Below, one piece after another: positions 22,056 through 28,574 of a stretch of 30,816 nt of DNA. Source of the stretch: a virus; IMG/VR virus record IMGVR_UViG_3300032156_001461, positions 1-30,816 of that record; one strand, given 5' to 3'. The notes beneath the pieces are model-generated. The model was given only the letters and a program-made list of their open reading frames with translations. It was not told the DNA's origin and searched no databases. The translations under genes and the position numbers were made by a program. Position 1 is the first letter of the stretch, and each line of letters begins with the position of its first letter.

Positions 22056-22570
22056 TAGTGATGACTCACTCTTGTATGGTTAAGTTTATGGAATATGTTT
22101 CCATGTTCCATATCTCCTTGTCCATCTTCATCACCATATCGGAAAACATATAGATATTTTCCTTTATGGTCTTCAGCAAAATATTTTGCTTTTTCTAAAG
22201 CTTGTATCTGTCTTTGCAAGTCTTCCTGATCGTAATATGCGTCAGACCATCTTCGATTTTTACGAAGATCTTCTATGCTTATTCCTTTTTCTTTTGCAAA
22301 CTTTTTTTCTGTAAGATGATAATCGTGATAAACTCCATCAACATACCCAGCCGTTAATTCCTTAGTTAATTTTTCAAGAATATATTTATTATCTGGTGAA
22401 ATTTTCTTAACTTTTCTATCTTGACTTTGAGCATCTCTGAAAATAATTTTACAATGAGCTTCTTCCTTTATAAATTCTTTTACATATTGCAAAGTTTTTA
22501 TTCTTTTTGGAAATGCAACAAGAAAATCTGATGAACTTGAGTTTGTAATAAAATCGGTTATGATTTTCAT
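22055..22570 (-). CDS. Protein with N-terminal 'DFITNSSSSDF' motif
   Basis: A 171-residue protein. It begins MKIITDFITNSSSSDFLVAF. I recall an N-terminal 'DFVTNSSSSSFxV' motif as a recurring feature of otherwise unrelated proteins in bacteria (often Firmicutes) and phages, with no assigned function. The rest is charged and helical (about 80-135) with a C-terminal YLYVFRYGDEDGQGDMEHGN segment. It lies two genes after a radical SAM enzyme, so the Ser-rich N-terminus could be a modification tag or recognition sequence; this is speculation. GGAGG is six bases before the ATG on the minus strand. Confidence 0.6.
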   Translation of the reverse strand: MKIITDFITNSSSSDFLVAFPKRIKTLQYVKEFIKEEAHCKIIFRDAQSQDRKVKKISPDNKYILEKLTKELTAGYVDGVYHDYHLTEKKFAKEKGISIEDLRKNRRWSDAYYDQEDLQRQIQALEKAKYFAEDHKGKYLYVFRYGDEDGQGDMEHGNIFHKLNHTRVSHH

Positions 22571-22571
22571 T

Positions 22572-22922
22572 TTAACCTCCGGTTAGTTTCTGATATATGC
22601 GATATCTATGAAGAAGAATAATAAAGTAAAGAATAAATCCAATAGATGCAAAATAATAAGCAAGAATTGAAATTACAAAATTGAAACCAATTAGAATAAA
22701 AGCAGTAATCATCATGTGACCAGTTAAACCAGCCTTGATATTTCGCAGATTCATTCCTGTCGGAATAAAGATTATAAAAACATAAAATGATTTTAAAATT
22801 ATGTCTTGTGAATAGGATAATAATATTGTTCCAATTATTATAGATAAAACTAATAATCCAATTTCAAATCCTGTTACTGATGGGAATTGAATTCTAGAAG
22901 AAAACGGGGCATTTTGTTGCAT
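22572..22922 (-). CDS. Small multi-span membrane protein
   Basis: A 116-residue protein with hydrophobic segments at about 18-36, 42-58, 68-84 and 86-104 and a basic C-terminus (HRYRIYQKLTGG). There are no transport motifs. It overlaps the end of the upstream radical SAM gene by 29 bases in another frame, starting at ATG in AAAAAAATGC. Function unknown; a membrane partner of the cassette is a guess. Confidence 0.55.
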   Translation of the reverse strand: MQQNAPFSSRIQFPSVTGFEIGLLVLSIIIGTILLSYSQDIILKSFYVFIIFIPTGMNLRNIKAGLTGHMMITAFILIGFNFVISILAYYFASIGFILYFIILLHRYRIYQKLTGG

Positions 22923-23886
22923 TTTTTTCTAACCTTTCTCTTACGAAAAGAAATGGGGTTGATTTATTCCACACATCTGCTATACTACTTGTTATACCTA
23001 CCTCAAATTTGGAGTTAGCAAAACTGCAAGGAAGAGCATTCATTGATGGATTAATATACATTGAAAATCTAGACGCTTCACATGAGCGTAAAATAGGTTT
23101 ATATTCATCAAGAATTTCTTTTGAGACATTATTCATAATATGGTTTGCGAAGCAACTATCAACTCCAACCTTTGTTTTTACATCTTTAACAAATAGTAAT
23201 TCAGAAATAACTGAAATTTGTTCTGGCGTTGGAATTAATTGTGTCATATCTTTTCCTTTTCCTTGAGGTTTAAATAATAAAATTACAACAGCATTTATTT
23301 GTTTGATATCTAATTTACCTTTCCATGGATTATTTCCAGAAAGTAAATTTGCTAATTTTTCATAGTTTTGATAAGTAAATATTGTGTGAATATTAGTTAA
23401 AATGTCAGAATTTGTAAATTTATTTATTGCTGTATAGGTAAATGGTTTATCATAGTCACTCACAGCGACTGCTCCACAAAGTTTTGAAATTTCAACTTCT
23501 TTTTCAGTTAGTCCTTTTCCACTAGTGGAGTAGTTCGGAACAACTTTATTTTTTCTACAATATTCAAGAATCTCTTTAAATTTTGGATGTTTGTTTGGGT
23601 CACCTCTTCCTCCTAAAGCAACTTGAGGAGTATGATCTTTTACCTCATCAATAATTCTTTTAAAATTATCTAAACTCATATGGTTTTCTTTCTTACTTCC
23701 TTGATAACAAAAATTGCAGTTGTTGTTACAGTGACCCATAATTCCAATGTCTAATAAGCTTGGAAATTCTAAAACTTTAGGATCTGGATTTCCATTCAAA
23801 CCCTGTATAATTTGTAATCCTGTTTTGGAATTAAATAAAATAAAATATTTGTCTCCAACTACTAACTTGTCAAATTTTAATTCCAT
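22894..23886 (-). CDS. Radical SAM enzyme, short SPASM-like end
   Basis: A 330-residue protein. C53-NNN-C57-NF-C60 is the CX3CX2C cluster motif, and LGGRGDP at 91-97 is the SAM-binding 'GGxGxP' strand. The C-terminal part has SCEASRFSMYINPSMNALPCSFAN and a final KCPVFF. These cysteines lie where SPASM-type domains bind an auxiliary cluster, but the protein stops just where further cysteines would be expected, inside the start of the next gene. A short natural form or a C-terminal truncation are both possible. It differs from the three enzymes at 2095-8100 in orientation and promoter. GGAG on the minus strand is a few bases before the start. Confidence 0.8.
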   Translation of the reverse strand: MELKFDKLVVGDKYFILFNSKTGLQIIQGLNGNPDPKVLEFPSLLDIGIMGHCNNNCNFCYQGSKKENHMSLDNFKRIIDEVKDHTPQVALGGRGDPNKHPKFKEILEYCRKNKVVPNYSTSGKGLTEKEVEISKLCGAVAVSDYDKPFTYTAINKFTNSDILTNIHTIFTYQNYEKLANLLSGNNPWKGKLDIKQINAVVILLFKPQGKGKDMTQLIPTPEQISVISELLFVKDVKTKVGVDSCFANHIMNNVSKEILDEYKPILRSCEASRFSMYINPSMNALPCSFANSKFEVGITSSIADVWNKSTPFLFVRERLEKNATKCPVFF

Positions 23887-23925
23887 AACTCTCCTTTAAA
23901 AAAATACAATTCACACTATTAGTTA

Positions 23926-23954
23926 TTAATATATATACTTTCTTTTGTTTACAA
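23926..23954 (-). promoter_or_regulatory. Sigma70-like promoter of the minus-strand cassette
   Basis: On the minus strand TTGTAA (-35, plus coordinates 23949-23954) and TATTAA (-10, 23926-23931) are separated by 17 bases. The predicted transcript would begin about 30 bases before the radical SAM start codon. The cassette would thus be read by host polymerase, unlike the late-motif genes around it. Confidence 0.5.
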
Positions 23955-23965
23955 TATGATAGAAC

Positions 23966-23985
23966 TTTTAGAACAAAATATAAAC
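23966..23985 (+). promoter_or_regulatory. Late-promoter-like motif
   Basis: CTTTTAGAACAAAATATAAA is one of the best copies in the window. It lies immediately after the divergent minus-strand promoter and about 22 bases before the HAD gene start. Confidence 0.65.
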
Positions 23986-24006
23986 TAAGGTCTGGATGGT
24001 TTCTAA

Positions 24007-24507
24007 ATGAAAAGAGAATCATTTTTTCCAATGGACTCGTTCCCAGCTTTCGGCAAAAGAACTCTTTTGCGAACTATATATCCAAAAGTAGTTCAAGCAG
24101 GAAATGATGGACTGGAAGAAGATAAAGAATATAGAAAAAGAGTAATGATTGATTTAGATGGAACTATCCATAAATATTCTCAAGGTTATTTAGATGGTAG
24201 TTTATACGATGGTCCATTTGAAGGGGCAAGAAAAGTTATAGATTTCTTGAGAAATATTGGTTATGAAATTGTAATTTTTACTACAAGAGCATCAGAAGAA
24301 AATGCGATGCAATTTAATTATGATTTAGATGAAGAAATTGATAAGATTAAGGATTGGTTAATAAAATACGATATTTATTTTGATCGGATAACTGCAGAAA
24401 AACTACCTGCAGATTTTTACATTGATGATAAGGCAATAAATATCCCAAATGGAGATTGGGATACAGTATTATATGTTATCAAGAAGAGGATAGAGTATAA
24501 AGAATAG
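24007..24507 (+). CDS. HAD-family phosphatase
   Basis: A 166-residue protein. VMIDLDGTIH (residues 47-56) is the DxDGT nucleophile motif I, IFTTRASE (about 94-101) is motif II with its Thr, and DFYIDDKAI (about 137-145) supplies the acidic motif III/IV. This is a small cap-less HAD phosphohydrolase, with an extra N-terminal segment of 45 residues. The ribosome site before ATG 24007 is weak (AAGG at 23987-23990). It follows a promoter motif and precedes the tail tube gene. Substrate unknown; nucleotides or sugar phosphates are usual. Confidence 0.75.
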   Translation: MKRESFFPMDSFPAFGKRTLLRTIYPKVVQAGNDGLEEDKEYRKRVMIDLDGTIHKYSQGYLDGSLYDGPFEGARKVIDFLRNIGYEIVIFTTRASEENAMQFNYDLDEEIDKIKDWLIKYDIYFDRITAEKLPADFYIDDKAINIPNGDWDTVLYVIKKRIEYKE

Positions 24508-24521
24508 GAGGTAGAACTAAA

Positions 24522-25250
24522 ATGAAATATGCATTTGCGCAACTAGCAAGTAATATTGCTACAAGAAAATTTGGAGGAACTAACGTTGGGGTTGCGGACC
24601 CCTATGTTACTGGTTATCATTATATTTGGTTTGAAAGTCTTCCTGCGGGAATTATTCAATATGCTAAAAGTGGAAATTCTTTACTTTCCAATATTAACGA
24701 TATTCAAAAAGTTCTTTCTGCTACTTGTTTGAGTGTTACGCCTCCAGGTGGAACTCTTAATACAGTAGAATTTACTGGACTTGGTGGAATCAAATGGGCA
24801 GTTCCTGGAAATATCGACTATGGTAATGAAGTTTCAATTAAGTTCTTTGAATTTAATAAAACTCCATTATTAGATATTATGCATGGTTGGGTAAAAATGA
24901 TTAGAGACTATAGAGTTGGTGTATCCAACTTGACAGATGGAGAAGATGGAAGTGGATATACAAAGAAAACTTATGCATCTCTATTATATTACTGGACCAC
25001 TGCACCAGATGGCTTCACAGTAGAATATCATGCTTGTTATGATGGAGTATTTCCAAAGAAAGATCCTCAAGATTTATTTGGAAGCGATGTTGAAACAGTT
25101 GGAAGGTTAGATATAGAAATTCCTTTCAATGTGGATTATATATGGCATGAGGATTGGACTTTAAGAAAGTGTCAAACATTAGCTAATAACTTTGCTGATG
25201 CTATCAAAAGCGTTAAGGAATATGGTAAAACTCAATCAGGAGGAGCATAA
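24522..25250 (+). CDS. Probable tail tube protein (T4 gp19-like)
   Basis: A 242-residue protein. It has a beta-rich body with segments GGTLNTVEFTGLGGIKWAVPGNIDYGNEVSIKFFEFNKTPLLDIMHGWVKMIRDYR, like the tube proteins of myoviruses, in which a domain interacts with neighbours in the hexameric ring ('n.l.v.f.E.....l..i..W....'). It is longer than T4 gp19 (163 residues). It lies downstream of the sheath, separated only by the inserted cassette and the HAD gene, and directly before the tail assembly gene. AGGAGG is present, with rather wide spacing. Confidence 0.65.
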   Translation: MKYAFAQLASNIATRKFGGTNVGVADPYVTGYHYIWFESLPAGIIQYAKSGNSLLSNINDIQKVLSATCLSVTPPGGTLNTVEFTGLGGIKWAVPGNIDYGNEVSIKFFEFNKTPLLDIMHGWVKMIRDYRVGVSNLTDGEDGSGYTKKTYASLLYYWTTAPDGFTVEYHACYDGVFPKKDPQDLFGSDVETVGRLDIEIPFNVDYIWHEDWTLRKCQTLANNFADAIKSVKEYGKTQSGGA

Positions 25251-25254
25251 CAAA

Positions 25255-25275
25255 TTTTTAGAATCTCTATAATAG
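25255..25275 (+). promoter_or_regulatory. Possible degenerate late-promoter-like motif
   Basis: TTTTTAGAATCTCTATAATAG shares TTTTTAGAA with the strong copies, then a 4-base gap (5 in the others) and TATAATA. Its distance to the next ATG (24 bases) equals that of the good copies. It could also be a short hairpin (CTCTA/TAGAG). Confidence 0.35.
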
Positions 25276-25297
25276 AGTAGAATGAAAGGAGGTAGAA

Positions 25298-26089
25298 ATG
25301 TTTACATCGTTTAATCTTAAGTATCCCGAATACGAGGTGATAACACCACAAACAAATTTGTCATTTACTCTTCGCTCACTTACTGTTCAAGAAGAGGAAC
25401 ATTTAAAAGGTAGTTTTATGACTCCAAATAGAATTGCCGAACATTTGAATAAATGTTTATTTGATGCTATAGTTTCAAGACCAGAAAAAATTACAAATTA
25501 TGATATATTTTTAAGAAGTATTAGTTTAAAAGATAGAGATGTTTTAATTTATGGTTTATTTCATATAACTTATGAAGAAATTCGAAACTATCAAGTTAAA
25601 TGTACTGGATGTAGTAAAGAGTATCCTATTACAGTTGAAATTTCAAAAACTTTTAACTTTAATAAATATCCTGGTCAAGATATTTTACAAGAAAAACTAA
25701 AAGTAGAATTGCCTGTATCCAAAGGTGTTTCAGCGTATGTAAAACAACCATCGTTATTTGATGAATTTGTTGCTGTAAAAGAACTTAGTGGAAGACCTGG
25801 CATAAATTTGGATACTATTACTGAAATTTTAATTATAGATAGATTTGAGCAAGATATTGAAAAACAAGTTTCTCCATTTATAGTCAACGATCGTTTAGAT
25901 ATTCTTGACGCATATTTATCTTTACCTGCGAGAGACAAGAGAGCTATATTTAGCGCTTATGAAGATAATTTTGGAAAATATGGAATTTCTTTAAAAATGA
26001 AAAGCTATTGCCAATTTTGTGGTAAAGATGAAATTTTTGACATTGACTTAGTGGAAAGCTTTTTTCGTTCACTGTATTCAGCCAGATGA
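25298..26089 (+). CDS. T4 gp26-like baseplate / tail assembly protein (zero-frame product)
   Basis: A 263-residue protein. After a beta-strand start (ITPQTNLSFTLRSLTVQEEEHLKG) comes a helical region ('NKCLFDAIVS ... FLRSISLKDRDVLIYGLFHITYEEI'). Then comes a split zinc site: C102-x2-C105 and C238-x2-C241. This arrangement resembles the T4-type baseplate protein family (gp26). The gene sits between tube and gp25 genes. Its last codons overlap an open frame in +1 that continues for 76 codons; see the entry at 26067. The product may thus be made in two lengths, as tail assembly chaperones are in many phages. AAAGGAGG precedes the start. Confidence 0.6.
   Translation: MFTSFNLKYPEYEVITPQTNLSFTLRSLTVQEEEHLKGSFMTPNRIAEHLNKCLFDAIVSRPEKITNYDIFLRSISLKDRDVLIYGLFHITYEEIRNYQVKCTGCSKEYPITVEISKTFNFNKYPGQDILQEKLKVELPVSKGVSAYVKQPSLFDEFVAVKELSGRPGINLDTITEILIIDRFEQDIEKQVSPFIVNDRLDILDAYLSLPARDKRAIFSAYEDNFGKYGISLKMKSYCQFCGKDEIFDIDLVESFFRSLYSAR
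26060..26066 (+). other. Candidate +1 ribosomal frameshift site (TTTTTTC)
   Basis: In the zero frame the codons are AGC TTT TTT CGT. A shift of the phenylalanine tRNA from TTT to TTC (26064-26066), giving TTC GTT, moves reading into the open +1 frame at 26067. The zero frame ends only 23 bases later (TGA 26087-26089), and no ribosome site or ATG opens the downstream frame. A homopolymer sequencing error would look the same. Confidence 0.5.
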
Positions 26090-26294
26090 AGTTGATAAAT
26101 TCCGAACTCATTTTGCTGAAGACATCTATATTTGTATGGAACTTAGTAGACAATCTTACAGTGATACAATGCTAATGCCGTATAAAAGAATGATTGACTA
26201 CTTAAAGTGGAAAACAAAATTAGAGGAAGAAAAAAATAAAAAGTTTGAAGAAGCTTCACTAAAAAAAGGAAAACATGGCAAATCTATTAGATAG
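26067..26294 (+). CDS. Frameshift extension, gp51/T-like tail assembly part
   Basis: An open frame of 75 codons begins in the +1 phase within the end of the preceding gene and ends at TAG 26292-26294, overlapping the gp25-like gene by 20 bases. The encoded text (VHCIQPDEVDKFRTHFAEDIYICMELSRQ ... MPYKRMIDYLKWKTKLEEEKNKKFEEA) is charged and helical, with codon use like real phage genes. The first ATG (26136) has no ribosome site. It fits the C-terminal part of a fused, frameshift-made protein (gpG-T type), here perhaps the gp26-gp51 pair. No family match can be run here. Confidence 0.55.
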   Translation, partial: VHCIQPDEVDKFRTHFAEDIYICMELSRQSYSDTMLMPYKRMIDYLKWKTKLEEEKNKKFEEASLKKGKHGKSIR

Positions 26295-26712
26295 ATTCAA
26301 TACAGCTGTAGTAGGAGCAAGAGGAAAAATTGCGGACTATTTGCCAAGAGTTGGTGTTAGTGGAGATTTTAAACGAGTTACTGATATAGAAACTATTTTA
26401 AATTCATGGACAAATATTTTGGTTACTCCTACTAGATCATATCTTTGGGATCCTGTTTATGGTAGCGATCTCTACAAAATGGTTTTCGACCCAGCCGATG
26501 AGGTGACTATTGAAAAAATAAAACAAGAGGTATATGATAAGTTGACCAGATATGATGATCGAGCTTCTATTACAAATATTGATGTTTTATTTGGTAATAA
26601 TTCTAAAACATTTACCGTTAATATTTCAGCTACATATAAAGATAAACCTGCCAACCTCTCGGTTGTAATTGATGAATCTGTATACTTTAAATTTTTTGAT
26701 TCAACTACTTGA
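26275..26712 (+). CDS. Baseplate wedge protein, gp25-like
   Basis: A 145-residue protein. DIETILNSWTNILVTPTRSYLWDPVYGSDLYKMVFDP (about 37-73) followed by a helix (TIEKIKQEVYDKLTRYDDRASITNIDV) and the ending SATYKDKPANLSVVIDES matches the gp25 family of T4-like and contractile injection systems ('i.l.l.T..ger.m.p.fGs.l...lFe'). gp25 forms part of the conserved inner baseplate wedge that starts sheath assembly together with gp6 and gp53. It starts inside the end of the frameshift frame. Confidence 0.8.
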   Translation: MANLLDRFNTAVVGARGKIADYLPRVGVSGDFKRVTDIETILNSWTNILVTPTRSYLWDPVYGSDLYKMVFDPADEVTIEKIKQEVYDKLTRYDDRASITNIDVLFGNNSKTFTVNISATYKDKPANLSVVIDESVYFKFFDSTT

Positions 26713-26726
26713 TGGAGACTTGCATT

Positions 26727-27917
26727 ATGGATGAGTTAACTAAACAACTTATTACAGAAGCGTCAAGAGATTTCTTGACCGATATTGTTCTTGATAGTCC
26801 TTTATTATATGAAAAACTGACTTTTAAAGAACATAATGAGTTATTAGAGTTCGTTGTAAATATTAAGTATGAGGATGTATGTTCTGTATTAAGTGAAGAT
26901 ATAAAAGCTTTTGAGGGTAAGTTTAAAAGATATTTAAAATATGGTTTAGCTGGTATAGTTTCTATGATTTCTGGTTTTGGTCTTACTGGCCCAATGTTTG
27001 CTTTATATATGTTTAGAAAAGCAAGCGACCCATGTGAACAATCATGTATAACAAAATTTCCTCTTAGTAGACAAAAAAAGATTTGTAAATTAAGATGTCA
27101 ACATGCGGCCACTAGAAAGATTATAGCTGAATTAAGGGGCGAAATTACCAGATGTAATGAATTTCCTAATCCTCAAAAATGTGGCCAAAAATTACAAAAA
27201 ATATATATTACATGGGCAAGAAGATTTCAAGAACTTACCGTAAAATTAAGACAAGCAGAAGCTGGTCTTGGAGAGAAAACAGATTTAGATATTTATGCAA
27301 CCAGACTGATAGAGAATCTAGGATTAAGCAAACAAAAAGTTTTAAAAATAATAGAAGAAGATTCCTTCATTAGAAAATCTTTAGTTTTTAAAGATCAGTT
27401 GCTATTGTATGAAGCAATAAAGAATGTAAAGGAACAACAATTTAGAGTAGATCCAGATATAGCAAAAGCAGACGAAAAAGACCCAACAAAATCATCTAAT
27501 TGGAATAATGCTATTGAACTTGTTTTAGCTGCCGCTTCTCTACCAATACCAATACCAGGATTAACTATAGTTGTATTATATATTTTTAGAAAACTTACTG
27601 ATAAATGTTTAAGATTATGTATTCAACAACGAAAATATTCTCATGACTTATGCTATGCACAATGTAGATATAACTCTTGCAAGAAAGCTGTTCAAATTTT
27701 GGAAATGAATGTTAAGAAATGTGTAAGAGATGAAAAACCAAAGAAATGTTATAAGAAGGTTTTTAAATTATTAGAAAAATGGAAACAAGATGAGGTAGAA
27801 TTTAAAATCAAGTATGAAACAGCTTTAGCTGGTGAAAAACAAAGATTTGAAGAATTAAAGAGAAAAGAAGAGGAGAAGAAAAGAGAGGAACAACAAAAAG
27901 CTCAGGGACAACAATAA
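26727..27917 (+). CDS. Cys-rich membrane protein with internal duplication (structural region)
   Basis: A 396-residue protein made of two similar halves. Each half has a helical part with a DS...K-L-x-F-K...LL.E...N pattern, then a Gly/Pro hydrophobic segment (about 74-96 and 265-286), then (Y)xFRKxxDxC and a set of cysteines. Half 1 spacing: C103-x3-C107-x12-C120-x3-C124-x18-C143-x8-C152. Half 2: C294-x3-C298-x10-C309-x3-C313-x18-C332-x8-C341. A Lys/Glu-rich coiled tail closes it (about 350-396). The conserved spacing shows a tandem duplication with disulfides or metal sites. The function is unknown; membrane contact during infection is a guess. Start ATG 26727 is chosen because GGAG (26714-26717) precedes it; TTG 26709 and ATG 26712 have none. 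Confidence 0.6.
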   Translation: MDELTKQLITEASRDFLTDIVLDSPLLYEKLTFKEHNELLEFVVNIKYEDVCSVLSEDIKAFEGKFKRYLKYGLAGIVSMISGFGLTGPMFALYMFRKASDPCEQSCITKFPLSRQKKICKLRCQHAATRKIIAELRGEITRCNEFPNPQKCGQKLQKIYITWARRFQELTVKLRQAEAGLGEKTDLDIYATRLIENLGLSKQKVLKIIEEDSFIRKSLVFKDQLLLYEAIKNVKEQQFRVDPDIAKADEKDPTKSSNWNNAIELVLAAASLPIPIPGLTIVVLYIFRKLTDKCLRLCIQQRKYSHDLCYAQCRYNSCKKAVQILEMNVKKCVRDEKPKKCYKKVFKLLEKWKQDEVEFKIKYETALAGEKQRFEELKRKEEEKKREEQQKAQGQQ

Positions 27918-28561
27918 TGCAAAAATATGAACGACTTTATTACTATATTCATGAGTATCAAAGTCTACTATACGATTTCTATAGCAAAAGTGCAATTCCA
28001 TTTCTAGTTACTTATTTAAATTTTGATATGGAAAATATTAATTGGGAAGATGAAAAATTATTTGGTGGACCGTATGAATGGGGTGGAGAATATTCAATGG
28101 GTTTAAAAAGAAATAAAATTCTTCTTTTACCTGTATTCTTTATTGAAGAATATTCTACTGTATTTGATGCTCAAGATATTGGATATATTAAACTTAATGA
28201 AAGTAGCTGTGTTATTCCAAGTGTTTATGGAATTGTTCCATACCCTCATGATGTATTAAAATTAGAGCAATCTTATATGAGACCTGTAAATGATATATAT
28301 CCATCATTTAGAATAGTTGGTGTTGAAATCTTACCAAATACAGATCGAAGATTCTGGAAACTTAAAATAGAAACAGCTTCTTTACCATTTACGGAATATG
28401 AAAAACATGTAACTAATGTGTATTCATATGTTGATTATGACAAGAAAATTCATACTTTAGAAGATTCACAATTCATGGCTAAACTACTTTCAAAGAATGA
28501 AGAGTTACGATGTGATTTAAAAGCTTTATTTGATGAAAGATCTGGATTTTACTATATATAA
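27917..28561 (+). CDS. Baseplate-region protein, unassigned
   Basis: A 214-residue protein, rich in Tyr, Phe and Leu, with a mixed fold (NINWEDEKLFGGPYEWGGEYSMGL; LPVFFIEEYSTVFDAQDIGYIKL). It shares one base with the preceding stop (TAATG at 27915-27919) and is followed 14 bases later by the gp6-like gene. By gene order it might be the gp53 equivalent (T4 gp53 has 196 residues), but I see no decisive motif. Confidence 0.5.
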   Translation: MQKYERLYYYIHEYQSLLYDFYSKSAIPFLVTYLNFDMENINWEDEKLFGGPYEWGGEYSMGLKRNKILLLPVFFIEEYSTVFDAQDIGYIKLNESSCVIPSVYGIVPYPHDVLKLEQSYMRPVNDIYPSFRIVGVEILPNTDRRFWKLKIETASLPFTEYEKHVTNVYSYVDYDKKIHTLEDSQFMAKLLSKNEELRCDLKALFDERSGFYYI

Positions 28562-28574
28562 AAGGATATAAAGG

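Noticed and set aside
27179-27373. Open frame of 64 codons inside the Cys-rich membrane protein gene
   Set aside because: It is a Lys/Arg/Ser-rich shadow frame without a ribosome site, fully covered by the duplicated-domain protein.
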